A stretch of DNA of 64,000 nt from Axinella damicornis (lineage: Eukaryota > Porifera > Demospongiae > Axinellida > Axinellidae), in assembly GCA_963931865.1 (NCBI GenBank), contig OZ007505.1:12123101-12187100 (forward strand). Reading direction: 5' to 3'. The position numbers and the translations under genes are program-made. Shown one piece after another: positions 31,353 to 42,917 of this stretch (its first letter is position 1; every line of letters begins with the position of its first letter). The notes below the pieces were generated by a model that had not been told where the DNA came from, did not search any database, and was given only the letters and a program-made list of their open reading frames with translations.

Positions 31353-32095
31353 TTCCTCCCTCCTTAATATGAAGGTTCATACAAAATGAGAAATGAGAAT
31401 AAACACTCATGTATGTAAACACTCAAAGGTAACAGGTATCATACGATAGTTCCAACAGTCACTGATATCGAATCGGCGGGTTTCGATCATGGGTCGGATA
31501 CGTCGCTCAGAAGTCTCCGTCGCTAGAGGTACAGGATCTGGGCATCCACGATATCAGACACCTGTCTCCTTGATCGTTCCACTATCAAGTGACTCGGTAG
31601 ACTCTCAGTAGGTGCGGTTGCCTGTGGAGTCTCGTAGTTTGGAGTATGCTGTGCATTAGGATCCTCAGGAAATGGTGGTACGTCAATGTCTCATAGCATT
31701 CTCGGGTTCAGCTGTTTGTTCAACACTCGGTAGGTGCTATCCAGCTCTTGATCTGGTCTGCATACCTCTTCCATCGCTGACCTTCATCTGTCTCAATGAT
31801 GTAAGTGACAGGTCCTAACACCTCTGCAATGGTGCCAGGGATCCAGTCTAGGCCAGGGTGAAGATTGCGAGCCATAACTTGGTCTCCAACAGTCCGCTCT
31901 CAGGCCCGTGAACGGCAGTCGTGTGCAGACTTTTGCAGGGCTTGTTTATCTAGTACAGATTCTCACAATTGGGCTGCAGCAGGTTGACCCTTGTCCTGAG
32001 ATCACGCTGCATGTACAGCTTGCATGGGGGTACACCGGTAGTAGCGTGTTTCGTGGTGCGATAGGTGAGCAGGTACGAGGAGATGCAGAACAGTT
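31353..32095 (-). pseudogene. Ty3-type pol 3-prime end (integrase C-terminus)
   Basis: Minus-strand words in order are LLTYRTTKHATTGVPPCKL, then (shifted) LDKQALQKSAHD, then GDQVMARNLHPGLDWIPGTI and GPVTYIIETDEGQRWKRYAD, ending DQIKSW. This is the end of a Ty3/gypsy integrase: the YRTT-H-TTG-P block and the C-terminal GPY-like module. Several frame changes show decay. The 5-prime part of the element is missing beyond ~32.1 kb. Confidence 0.75.
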
Positions 32096-32232
32096 AGGCA
32101 AGTATATTACTTTCTATTTGTGTGTCCCAACGAAATACGGTCTTCCTATGAAAATTTCAAAATCATGTGACCAACACACCCCCCGGAGTGGTTTTGGAAT
32201 CGAAAAAAAAAGGCGAAACTGGAGTACTTGTG

Positions 32233-32975
32233 CTAGTTAGTAAATGTGACATTCAGAAGGCAAGCCTTTTCTAGATTGGTGGTTGCAATGGTGTTTTCAC
32301 TAGACAGAGTCAGAATGGAGTTCTCTTTCGGAGTAAGAGATTTCACTACCTTCCAAAATTCCCGTTGATTATGCGGGTGTAGATTAGTGAGAAATCTCCT
32401 CTTTGCAAACCTGAGCTCTGCCACATCTCTATTTCTGGCATGCCTAAACTTCAAGTGATCCTCTGTGTTACCACTGCGATGAGCTTTCCTGAAGAATTGT
32501 ATAATCTCTTTGGTTAGCCAAGGTAAGTTCTTTCTTGCTGGGAGCACAGACCTGGGTATGCACTGTTCCATCACATCCATGAAAGCTGATTTGAAACGCT
32601 TCCAGCTCTTCTGTATGTCATAAGCAACTCCACCACCATGCCGATTTCTGTCGAGCCTGACAATGGAATAGTTGGGAATAGATATCTCCGTGTCCAAAAT
32701 ATCGCTACAGAGCCAGGTCTCAACTAGGCAAACAACATCGGGCATGTTTGTAGAACACAGAGCAGCAAGCTCATCAAATTTGGGAGTAAACTTCTACAAT
32801 TAAAATACATAACAGAAAAGGACCTACTGGCTATTGGTCTGGAGTATGAAATTATTGGGACTGAGTTTGGGTTGAAGGATGATCCTCCACCGGTAGTTCT
32901 CCTAAAAAAAATGATCACTCTGTGAACTAGGATCATGTAGCAACTGTGGTGACTGTGGTATATCATTGGATGCAC
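32233..32975 (-). pseudogene. LINE ORF2 remnant (endonuclease start and linker)
   Basis: Two frames: 32724-32975 gives VMYFNCRSLLP, and 32233-32745 gives PDVVCLVETWL through the linker to NLEKACLLNVTF. They are offset by an indel near 32745-32780. The sequence then passes from GGGVA directly into the linker (SWKRFKSAFMDVMEQCIPRS), so ~120 endonuclease residues are missing. Confidence 0.75.
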
Positions 32976-33083
32976 TTAAACCACTGGGTTCACTTACATT
33001 GACATGAGGACCAGGTGGGAGTTCAGATGGCATGAAGCAAGGCTGTAGCTTCCAGGAGGTTTTTGCATGTTTACTGCTTCCCA

Positions 33084-33800
33084 TCATGACTCCAGGCTAG
33101 TAAGGAGTGTTTCATCACCATGAAGGACGAACCACCATCGAATACGGTTGGTTTCAGAGGAAGATTTACTGATCTTGCGCCTCACCCTGAGGCCGGACTC
33201 TATTTTACAGAACCGCTGAATAACACTCCTCACGGTGCCCATAGTGCAGCTTTTAACTGTCCCCCAGATTCTACGTGCACCTTCAACTTTCACCCTGTTA
33301 CCCTGAACTGCGCTATTTATAGCTGCATTGTTACTAACATCAGGCACATTACCAGGTTGGCTTGGTGTAGAAACGGGAGGGGTCTTTGAGCTCTGGTGCG
33401 TTGGCTGGGACTTATTCCGTGCTGCAGTAGGTCGTCGCTTGGTTGACCTGGTCTCAGCTGCAGCGGCAGCGTACGACTTTGAGTTGATAGATGTTGGGTG
33501 CGCAGCTCGGTCTTGAAAGTCAGAGAAGGTCTTCTTTAGCTGTGAGAGCTCAAGTTTCAAAGCCTCTACAGTGTTCTTGAGTTCAGCAATTTGAGCCTGG
33601 TTGTGTTCTTGGCCACAGGTGGGGCAGAAGAATGGTTCAGTACTCACCGTAAGTAACTTGTGCTGTTCCGAACGTACACTGGCACAACAGCGATGCAGCC
33701 ACGCTTGGCACTTTCCTTCGCAAAAGAGCACTTCATCTCTCCCGTCAACTATGGCTTTGTTGCAGACAGCACAGAGGTCGCTTCTCCTTTTAGGTGGCAT
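33084..33800 (-). CDS. LINE ORF1 protein with PHD-type zinc finger
   Basis: An open frame of 238 codons starting MPPKRRSDLCAVCNKAI. Residues ~9-62 form a PHD-like finger (C-x2-C ... C-x3-C, WLHRCC, FCPTCG). A Leu/Lys coiled coil follows (LKNTVEALKLELSQLKKTF), then an Ala patch (SYAAAAAE) and a basic, low-complexity tail (STKRRPTAARNKS). PHD-plus-coiled-coil ORF1 is known from CR1/L2-group LINEs and is thought to bind RNA and chromatin. The frame is intact here although the partner ORF2 is deleted. Confidence 0.75.
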   Translation of the reverse strand: MPPKRRSDLCAVCNKAIVDGRDEVLFCEGKCQAWLHRCCASVRSEQHKLLTVSTEPFFCPTCGQEHNQAQIAELKNTVEALKLELSQLKKTFSDFQDRAAHPTSINSKSYAAAAAETRSTKRRPTAARNKSQPTHQSSKTPPVSTPSQPGNVPDVSNNAAINSAVQGNRVKVEGARRIWGTVKSCTMGTVRSVIQRFCKIESGLRVRRKISKSSSETNRIRWWFVLHGDETLLTSLES

Positions 33801-33964
33801 AGTTTACTCGACTTTCACAGTTTACTTGCACCAAATCCGGTTCACAACAATCAAGAACAAGTGTCAGCAGCCCCGTGAAACTCGCAACTCTTTCCAAAGA
33901 GTCTGTACTGCACAAATCAGAACTGCCCAGAGTCCCACTTGGAACTCGATCCAGATGGTGTAGT

Positions 33965-34320
33965 CCACTAGTTCTCCAAGCGGATGGGCATTTCTCTTAA
34001 GGAATACCTAGATGAAGGTGTTGAGATGGTACTGGAAATGCCTAGCTGCAGTGATTGGATCCCTAGCCACTTGCTCTTGTCTTCAAAGGACATTGATGTC
34101 ACGTCCTCTTCTGTGGGTGATGCCATACTGTCTGGCGATAGTCTGGATGACATCTGGCCACTGCATGTCAGCTGCCGACAGAGTGTGGAACCAGGTTGGC
34201 TAACAAGGTTGTCTGATCATGCCGAGAACATCGTACATCACCTTCTGGAAGTAGGCTGGTGAACCTCTCACATTCTCCAAGAACTGGTAGGCATCATCCC
34301 TCGTATCATCTGCTTTATGA
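33965..34320 (-). pseudogene. Helitron Rep (helicase-like N-terminal) fragment
   Basis: On the minus strand: AYQFLENVRGSPAYFQKVMY, DVLGMIRQ, then TWFHTLSAADMQWPDVIQTI and ARQYG. After a frame change comes EEDVTSMSFEDKSKW. This is the signature block of the Helitron replication-initiator domain (VRGSP-Y, TWF-TLSAAD-WP). It is truncated on both sides and abuts the hAT relic. It probably derives from the same Helitron type as the repeats at 22.0 kb, but that is only a guess. Confidence 0.75.
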
Positions 34321-36090
34321 CCTGGTTCTTATACTTGTCCTTGGGGCTGGAGTAACGATGAGGGCTGCCACCCTCATCCAATCTTTTGGGCATTTTGCGG
34401 TAACGAGGTAGTTTTGGTTCTTCGATCTGTTACCGAAGATGATAGCACAAGAGTGTGGTCGTAAAAGGCATCAAAGTGTGACTCAGTCCGAAGTGTCTTG
34501 AAATGTGACACCAGTAGTACGGCACCACGGCTTGCTTCTTGGACGGTTAAATCCTTCGCTTGTAGGTTCACAGAGAACTGTTCGGCAGCAGAGAAAATCC
34601 TGTGGGCAAGTTTCAGGCCAAAGTATGTTTCAAATGACTCCATTTTCATGTACAGACCATGTGCCTTGGCAGCATACTCATGGAGTCCAATGTTTTCAGT
34701 AAAGTATCATAGTTCAGTAAAATGCTGTTTATAGCAGCGTGTCTCACTGTCCATCGTGTCTCACTGTGCAGCGTGTAGGACACAGTGCCCTTAAAGAAGG
34801 AGTAGACTCACTACTGCATTTTTTCTCAGGCTTTCAAAAGCAAACAATCGTTTGGGCGAGAACTTGATTAGTTGTACTAGATCGTGAATAAATTCCATCA
34901 TATACCGCACTTTTAGTCACTTCCTGTACACACAGGTTCAAACTGTGTGCTAGACAGTGTACGTACAGAGCTTTGCTTTGTTCACCTTTAATCAGTGCTT
35001 GTACACCATTGCGTACTCCGCTCATGCTATAGGCCCCGTCATACGCTTGACCTCTACATTGTGAAATCAGCAATGAGCATTGAATCAAAACATCCTTGAT
35101 TACACCAAAGATTGTCTGTGCCTTCGTTTTCGGCAACTGGATGAGACAAAGAGTGTCTTCATGGATACCATAGTTACCATCTTTCCACCTAATGGTTATA
35201 CTTACGTGCTCATTGTGAGACAGGTCAGATGCTTCATCAGTAATCAGTGAAAACCAGAGAGAACACTTGATTTCTGTTAAGATCTGTCGTAGTACAGTGT
35301 GACCGAGCATTGTGATAAGTTCATTTACAATTTCTGGAGACAAGTACTCTTTCTTTCGAAGCCACAATTAAATTTCATTCTAGGGGAATCTTGTGCTTGC
35401 AGTAGCAGTAACTGGTACAAATTGCCTTCAAACGATTCTGTATCTTCCCTATGGCCCCGTAATGGAAGACCTTGACGTGCCAAGAATCGAATACACGACA
35501 ACAATTTGAGCAACATCTCTTGGTGAAACTTAGTTTCTTCATCATGTTGACGGTTTAGAGCAGAGGCAATGCTTTGACCACTGTTCTTTGCAGCTAGTTT
35601 GGCTATAGATTCACGGTGCACTTCACTGTTCTCATGCTCAGGAAACTTTTCCAGCATTCATCTTCACGCCTTCAAGAGAGTATTTGTTTGGCGATTTTTT
35701 GAGTTGTGGAATCCTTCTAGCCTCGTTCCCAGTCCCACGCCCAGCTTTCCGTCGCTGCTTACATGTAGTACTAAGCAGCGACGGAAAGCTGGGCGTGGGA
35801 ATGGGAACGAGGCTAGAATCCTTCATGATGATTTCAAGATCACCACCATCGCCCCATTTCCCTCTCGTTATAGAATCAACATCGATTCCAGCATATTTTC
35901 CTCAGGCCTTACAATGTCTTTTTTCACACTAATTGCTTTGTACGTAATCAATTGCAAACCAATTAATTTACCCGCCCTACTACAAATGTTCAGATCTACC
36001 CTTCTCAAGGGGTTTGGCCTTTGCCTGCCTCTTTTTGCTGCAGGTTCAGACGCCCTCTGAGGCTCCCTCTGAAACTCCCTCTGTTCAGTC
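34320..36090 (-). pseudogene. hAT-family transposase relic (DUF4371/ZMYM1-like)
   Basis: Minus-strand pieces in order are FPEHENSEVHRESIAKL (TTF/BED-finger end), SCIRFLARQGLPLRGH, EYLSPEIVNELITMLGH, WFSLITDEASDLSHNEHVS (first catalytic Asp in TDEASD), CRGQAYDGAYSMSGVRNGVQ (second Asp region), ALYVHCLAHSLNLCVQE, FETYFGLKLAHRIFSAAEQ, then SPHRYSSPKDKY. The order matches transposases of the DUF4371/ZMYM1 type. Frameshifts, a lost middle segment and a MITE insertion (35718) show it is dead. The gene's 5-prime part near 35.8-36.1 kb is tentative. Confidence 0.8.
35718..35815. mobile_element. TAGCCTCGTTCCCAG MITE with in-window empty site
   Basis: 98 bases with perfect ends TAGCCTCGTTCCCA / TGGGAACGAGGCTA. 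The 9-base flank gaatccttc is present on both sides (35709-35717, 35816-35824) but only once in the duplicated copy of the locus at 36410-36430 (tgtggaatccttcatgatg). That copy is a natural empty site and proves the insertion and the duplication length. Confidence 0.95.
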
Positions 36091-36355
36091 TGTGTTCTCT
36101 CTGCTCAGATTCTCTCTTGAGTTTCTCACAGCTCTTTCTTTTTCATAAGTCCATCTGCATAGCCTTTTCCTCTGCCTGTCGACATGACTATGGCATACGA
36201 CACAAATATGGCACCTTTTGAAACTACAAACTATAATATAATGTCTTAGGGATATCATCAATGCATATCACTTTACCTCATATATTTATCTTCTGATACC
36301 TTAATTGGTTGCTCTTGAAGTTCATTCAAGGTGATGTTCACGGAATCTTTCACCT

Positions 36356-36487
36356 CAGCATTCATCTTCACGCCTTCAAGAGAGTATTTCTTTGGCGATT
36401 TTTTGAGTTGTGGAATCCTTCATGATGATTTCAAGATCACCACCATCGCCCCATTTCCCTCTCGTTATAGAATCAACATCGATTCAA
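36356..36487. repeat. Segmental duplicate of 35656-35891 (without the MITE)
   Basis: 132 bases are almost identical to the sequence on either side of the MITE at 35718. Beyond this the two copies diverge. The minus strand reads KKYSLEGVKMNAEVKDSVN and on to DKYMR before gtaaag, a possible exon of unknown identity. Confidence 0.85.
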
Positions 36488-37087
36488 CTAATCTCAGCTT
36501 CTTCACACATGGAGTTTACTCTAACTTAGTTGTCTCAGCTTCTTGCTGCATGCACAAATGAAGTTTACCATATCTGTTTGTGGATTCATGTAAATGGATG
36601 CACCCATACACACAGCCACACTGACAAGATGAGTTGGGTGAGTGAGTACTCCCTCTGCGTAGGCAACCATCGCGGTTTGAATGACTCAGTACTAGTGGAT
36701 TACAGCATTTCCCCAACATGTACATCTACCTGAGCAATAATCCAACCCAACTATTACCACAGTGTGTTTTCCATTACAGTACACTGAAACCGAGTCAATA
36801 TTCTCGAATGCCCAACACATAATATTATGCTTTCACACCTCGTTTCACCTAAAATTGACCTCAACCAGACCTGAAGACAGTTGAAACCTCTTGTAAGCAA
36901 CTCAGCCCTCATGTCTCATGCTTACCTAAAATTAATCGAATGTCATTATTGGTCCAGCAGCAAGTAGGACAATGGGTTAGGGCAGTTACTATTCAACTGT
37001 ATACTTGCTTGCCAGAGATCAACCAGCAACTACAGTTGCAGACCCAGTCTGAGGTTCTCAAAACTTCTCTGGCAATGAGACTTCCGG

Positions 37088-37165
37088 AACTCTCAATGCT
37101 CTGTAGACCTCTCAATGCTCTGTAGACCTCTCAATGCTCTGTAGGCCTCTCAATGCTCTGTAGAC
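37088..37165. repeat. Tandem 19-base repeat x4
   Basis: ctctcaatgctctgtagac is repeated four times, the third with one substitution. It lies just downstream of the integrase copy 1 C-terminal end. Confidence 0.95.
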
Positions 37166-38870
37166 CTCCTGTCCACAGTCTCTTTGGAGAGAGATTGTGT
37201 TCAGAACGCATTGGGTGTTTCACCCATGCTTCCTTCCAGGACTTCAGGTGCCAGTTGATACGGGGGGTGAAGATTCTGTGTAGACAGTAAATCATTGTCT
37301 GGATCAAGCATGTTGATTGACTCTAGATGGTGGAAAATGTTGTAATACAGACCAACAACACCTTGGTACACATCTCTCCACATCCTCTCCAACCTCTGGG
37401 GTTGTGCACACTTTTGCCAACAATGACAGTGCCTCGACCTGGTCCACGTAGGGGATGTGTCAGGAGGAACATGGACACATCACCGTTCTCACCACCTTAG
37501 TCACAACAAATTCATGAAGGGAGTCCAAACATGCTGACAGCTTACCTGAACAGGCACAAAACAGTGTCAGCCCGGTTGTTATTATTATTATTATTATGAG
37601 CTTTACAGCCAGGACTGCATACAATAATATGATGGTGGGGAACTGGCTGACGGACTATTCTTGTGGTTCAAGAGTAGCTGGGATGTGTACAAGATAAGAC
37701 GAACATAGCGATGAAAAAAGAGATCGTGACCTTCAAAATGCGAATCTACCAGAGGCATGGCAGTTGCTACAAGGACAGACCAAAGTACAGGTGTCTAGCG
37801 GATTGAAGTGATTGATAAAGTGAGACCATAGGAAATTGATGTTGTCTGAGCAGTGCGAGTATACTGGGATCCGTGAGAAACCATCCACTCCTGCGTGAGT
37901 AACAAGTCTCCACCTGTGCACACGATAGTGTGTTCGTTGTATAAGAGTAATCAGTGAACACAACAGCAAGGAAAAGAACTTGTGTATGGTAACAACAGCC
38001 ATGTTAAAGTACAACTTACACTCATGCACTATGGGAAATAATGCGTGTGGGCATGATCAACTGGCTGTTATAAAGTCTCCCCACATGCATTGTAGTGTAA
38101 ACACCACAATGTACATTGTGCGCTATTATGCTTTCCCCAGAAAAGATAGCATCAGAAATAGTGCTCTGCATACTGATAAATTATGAAATGGGAATGTCAG
38201 GTGTCTTGAACTGTACCATATTGTAGCAACTACTACGGATTATGGGCGGCAAGGGTAACTTCAAAGACATGAATGGTGAGTTTGAAGTTCGAACTCACCA
38301 TTGGTTACTAGACTCACTATTTACATTACAAGTTGTTGGTCAAACCAATATGGTTAACCATATCACCTGATTAGCTTGTGGTTCCCGTCAATATGCCACA
38401 ATGACAGTGGAGAACACACACTGTACTTGCGCCGCTGTACAGCTGAAGCCAATCGAATAGCAACACCTTCAGGGTCGACCCTGTGCATGGATTCTCTGAT
38501 CCGTACTTGGGTAATTCGATGACCTTGGCATAGTAGGTGACCTTCAACCATGCGATATCCACAGTTTGGGAAATTTTCCGTAATTTGGGTGATGAGTGAA
38601 TCCAGTTCCCAATTGGTGATATTGGAGTACACTGCTGTAACAGACAGACCATGTTCACACATCCTCCTCCATATGGTACTCAAGCTAACCCCAATTACTG
38701 CAGCAATTTGTGGACAATTGAATCCAAGGTCGAGTAGGTACTCAAGTTGCTCCTTTTGGATGTCGAGTCGTACGTGGACGTCCCCTGCCATTGCCTGGTA
38801 GAAGCTGGGGTGTATAGCTTCCTGTGGTAACCACACACTCAGCTCTCTGACTACTTGAAGAAGGCTCAAA
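37165..38870 (-). pseudogene. rve-type integrase gene, copy 1 (decayed)
   Basis: A minus-strand DDE integrase of the type widespread as 'integrase core domain' genes in invertebrates and fish. Exon 1 (38363-38869) has GNGRGRP (shifted frame), EYLLDLGFNCPQIAAVIGV (helix-turn-helix), NCGYRMVEGHL and LSLWHIDGNHKLIR (first catalytic Asp). An intron splits it at HKLIR|gtgata ... tgtgcacag|WRLVTHAGVDGFSRIPVY (37740-38362). The later part has GPGRG, VIVGKSV, RMWRDVYQG (Glu region) and MLDPDN. Frameshifts occur at ~38770, in the DKGREN region and after DND, so it is inactive. The second copy is at 46.5-50.4 kb. Confidence 0.78.
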
Positions 38871-39093
38871 CTGGCACCAATGCTTCAACATCTTCATTGC
38901 TGCAACTACTCAAAGGTATTGCAATGCGATAAAGCTTATTCACCTGATACACAAGGAAATCGAGTTCATCATGGTCTCTGTTCACCTCATAACAATTGAG
39001 GACGTTTTGAACACTTCAGAAAACTCCAAGAAGTGCTTCTGCTAATTCAGTGTGACATCTGGATGCCATCATCACTTCAAAGTAAATGTGAAT

Positions 39094-39150
39094 GTCACAT
39101 GATCTTATGAAGGTCACATGATCTTATGAAGGTCACATGATCTTATGATG
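39094..39150. repeat. Tandem 19-base repeat x3
   Basis: tcacatgatcttatgaagg is repeated three times, the last copy altered at its end. No function is suggested. Confidence 0.92.
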
Positions 39151-39454
39151 ATAGCTTAGCTTATGAATGTCACATGTTCTCCTAAGGTGTGCGTGCACAT
39201 GGCATGCATCAAGAAGCGACCTCATAGAATTGATCGGAAGATGCGACCTCATGGAATTATTATGCACCCTCATTGAATTATTACAGCACCGCCCTATTTT
39301 TGACACTGATGACACACCCTAAGACAGTGGCGGTTGCAAAACCAGCACCTGTCGTCGGTGTAGAGGGTAGACTACATTCTAGTGATGTATGTTTGGAGAA
39401 ACTATAGCTGCTAGCATGTATGGCAATGAAGCAAAATTCACGACGACTTGAAAG

Positions 39455-39795
39455 TGCAGGTGAACAAATACCCATCCCATATAAGGTATTATGCCTGGCT
39501 CAATGTTTATAAACAGAAACTAAGTGTAATGGATTTCAAGGCTTGCTGAACAGATTAGTGAATTGGAAGGTACAGGTGAACAAATACCCAATCCATATAA
39601 GGAAATATGCCAGGCTCAGTGTTTATAAACAGAAACTACGGAAGCAGAGAAGTGTAATGGAATTCAAAGCTTGCTTATGGATTAGCTATAGCAGTGAAAC
39701 ATATTTGGAAGGTGCAGGTGAACAAATACCCAATCCCATATACGGTAATATGCTAGGCTCAGTGTATATAAACAGCAAAAAGAAAGCAAGCTAGG
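39455..39795. repeat. Tandem ~110-130-base repeat x3
   Basis: Each unit has gtgcaggtgaacaaataccc, atccNatataagg, atgcNaggctcagtg and tataaacag. Units start at about 39455, 39566 and 39713. Spacers differ by small insertions. No ORF is conserved between units. Confidence 0.88.
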
Positions 39796-40508
39796 CTCCG
39801 TTACAGTGGGTAACCATGATGGTACCGCGTGTGAAAATTCCCGGTTAGGTCTGTGTGGGTTACAAGTTTTCAAGAAAAGTTTCAGCTCATAAACCTATGA
39901 GGAAACCTTTTCCAAACTTCCTCCAAAGTTCCTGTGGAAAAAAGACGGCAAAAGTGTTTGCAGAAAACAGCTGTAGAACGCGGATACGACCGTTGCCATT
40001 GAATGCAGGATGCTGCAATTAGACGGTGCTATAGCTTTGATACAAGTTAGGTTACTTCAAATTGATTCTGGTTCACGGGCCACTTCACTTCCTCAATAGG
40101 GTAGGTTGATTTTTAAAACTAATTAAGATAAGGAATTTCCTGTTATGTCATCAAGGATTTCCTGTTACATCAGACAACAGTATCCCAAGTACAAAGAACT
40201 TTTAAGCTCCGAAATAGCAAATGCAGTTCCAAACATTGACAGCAACACAGTACTACAATAATACATGTACCAAATTTGGCTCCAAAACAATGAACACATT
40301 TCCAGACATTGAAAGTAACCAAAATGTTATGTCAACAAAAGTTATTTCGTTTGTTTTCGTTCAGCGGGTCTCTTGTAAATGGATTCTTCGTCTCAGATTT
40401 ACAAAACAAAACAACATATAGCACGCACAGTCTCGTATTGCGACTCCAGGTGGTAATATTGCTCGTCATGCACAAGAGAAAATTCCCGGTTAGGCCTGTG
40501 TGGGTTAC

Positions 40509-42917
40509 TTTCTTTGTGAGGCAGGACATTGAGTGCTTAAATCCAATGGAGTCCCAGTATTTCACTGCGCCTTTAGCACATTTTCCACCTGTGAGTATAC
40601 ACATCGGGGTTGGTAACACTCACCACAGCATTTAACAGCACGAACTTTCGCATTCACAAGAACAGCGTTGTATGCTTTATTGGTTTCAGCTGAATGGGCC
40701 AGAATATGATGTTATAACTCAATACTCAAAGCAACTTCATAATGTTATATATAACCCATATACAGAAATGAAGGTAACTTCCAAGGCATAATGCTGTGGA
40801 ACTTGAACTCATCCTGTCAAATTTCTACACAGTTAAAACTGTGGTGTGAAGTTCACGTTCACATTTCACTCCAAAATTGGAGTGAAATGCCTGCCACAAC
40901 AATCACTCCTTTTCTGGGAGTGACATTCACTCTCACGTATTCACTCCATTTGTTGGTGTAAAGGACACTCTTTTGTAAGTGTATGGTTCACTCATATTTA
41001 GGAGTGAAAAAAATGTTGGAAAAAAGATCGAATGCAATAGCAATTACAAAACTTATATGCAGCAATAATAGTATAGTTGAATGTTCTCTAACCTAGCTAG
41101 TATGCTAGATAGTCTTGTTTTTTGGCTGGGGTCTTCTTCCCCATAAAGTAGCACTCATAAAAGCTATAAAAATTAGTACAGCCTTGAGTGTAGTGCATAT
41201 TAAAACTATACAATGCAGCTATAAGGGCCAGGGGGATTTCTAGCATAGGTATCTTTGTCAGTACCTTTTTTCTACTACGAGGAACGCACCTTTTGGGTCA
41301 TGTAAACTGCCTCGCACCACCACACAAGGCTGGGCAGTACTCATTTCTGTTGCCGCTTCCTTAGGGGTTGTAATCTCCTGCATAACAAACATAAAAGCCA
41401 ACAATGCCATGTTTGTCACATGCACTCATATTGCATAAATCACAGCATATAATATATGCCTATAGAATAGCTATGCATGAACACTCGAATTCGAAGTTCC
41501 AATTAACGCACATGTCACGTGAGGACCATGCTCAGTGGATCGAGTCAGCAATGGCTGCCAATTAAAGGGAACACTCACAACTTCGCCAGCATGGTAATTT
41601 CGCATGTAAGCGTCAGTGAACGAGAGCAATCACAACTGTGTGGTTAGAATCCTTTCGTGAGAGCTGTACTGGCAATGAAACTCGAAGAGAGTGCTCCAGC
41701 AATGGCAGCCGAAGGTATGAAAAAAGTGCTTGTATCTCCACCACCAGGGTGAGCTTCAGCACCAAAATTGTACGGTTGTGTCACTGCATCATTGCGATCA
41801 CGACGGCATGCTCAGAATCTTTGTAGGCCATTCCTTAGGGACATACCATGCATCTACGGGTACGCGATATACAGCCTGGGAACAAGGCTTTCAATTGGAG
41901 GCTGCTGAAGTATCGCAATTAAGGCATACATCATTCTGATTACCATATCAGTTGCATTACCAGGAGTGTAGTTAGTATGATGTCATGCTAATAACTTACA
42001 GGCACTATGCAGACAATTCTGCGGTGATTAGCTGCAGTCTTGGTATCTGGCATCAAGACGCACATCGACAGGACACTTACAAGGAGTTGCGGCTATTATT
42101 TAGTAACCAAAACTTTAACACACAAAAGGCACGATTATCTCCATGCAAATTAATTTAGGCCTAACATGCAAAGCTGCCAATGGGTGGAGAGTGCAGAGTG
42201 CAAGTGGTAGAGCAGGATGACTGCATGGATGCTTTTGCCCTCTACAAATACAGCATAATAAATATGCAGATACATAATCACACTAGTAGAATGCAAGGCA
42301 TTGTGGGGGTCGTCTGATCAAGTTGCATTGCAGCCGGAAGCTGCTGATCAAGAAGCTGGGGGTGGAGCCTTAGTAAGTAGCTTGTGTCCAGAACAGTGGT
42401 GCAGCACTGCATGACTAGTGCAGACTACCCTGAGCTAGCCCCCTGCCTGGTCGGCACTTTCAAGTTGTTCGTAAGTATAGCTCATCATTCGCTCAAGAGC
42501 AATTAGTCCATTCTCAAGCTTAAGTATAGCAGGCTCCACCCACGTTGTGCTGGTTATCATAGCAGTAATGTGCAGTACGGCTCGCTCAGGCTCACCCCAA
42601 CTGGTCAAAAAGCTATGAGGACTTCAACGTACCATCAGTCAGTGACTTTTCTGCAGGAGCCAGTGCCTGAATAGTGGCGTTGTCGGTCTCTGCATCGGCC
42701 ACTGCGATGACCTTTGGCTCTGTGTTTTCCCAGCCTTCCCTGAATTGCTGGGAGATTTGTCTTCTGTTTGCTCTGTCTAGTTCCGCAGTAAGCTGCAGGT
42801 AAATCAATACATTAAGATTTAATGTGCGTCCGTGCATAACGGAAGTGCATGGGGAGCCTCACCGTAGCTGCCTTAACTTGCAGAGCACGTCCAGCAACTA
42901 GCTGGCGAGCCACATCC
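40509..42917 (-). CDS. Unknown host gene, four exons (partial)
   Basis: Exon candidates on the minus strand with good splice signals. 42863-42917 encodes DVARQLVAGRALQVKAAT and 42633-42792 encodes LTAELDRANRRQISQQF... through ALAPAEKSLTDG; these two join in phase 0. 41290-41377 encodes EITTPKEAATEMSTAQPC through SLHDPK and 40509-40588 encodes GKCAKGAVKYWDSIGFKHSM; these two join in phase 1. A phase mismatch between the two pairs suggests a missing exon. The protein is Ala/Glu-rich, probably helical, and not recognised. Strand agreement and phases are the evidence; no domain supports it. Confidence 0.42.
40825..41030. repeat. Cluster of short CACTCC/GGAGTG hairpins
   Basis: Within ~200 bases, cactcc or its complement occurs many times, forming short hairpins such as cactccaaaattggagtg and cactccttttctgggagtg. 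It may be the core of an unrecognised foldback element. Confidence 0.6.

Larger units (their letters stand above)
32233..33800 (-). mobile_element. CR1-like LINE with PHD-finger ORF1, internally deleted
   Basis: A minus-strand non-LTR element. ORF1 (33084-33800) is followed by an AP-endonuclease start (YFNCRSLLP, then PDVVCLVETWLCSDI and GGGVA). It then jumps straight to the endonuclease-RT linker (NLPWLTKEIIQFFRKAHRSG, FWKVVKSLTP). The rest of the endonuclease and the whole reverse transcriptase are absent, so it cannot move by itself. A related linker-RT fragment lies at 55.4-56.6 kb. Confidence 0.82.
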
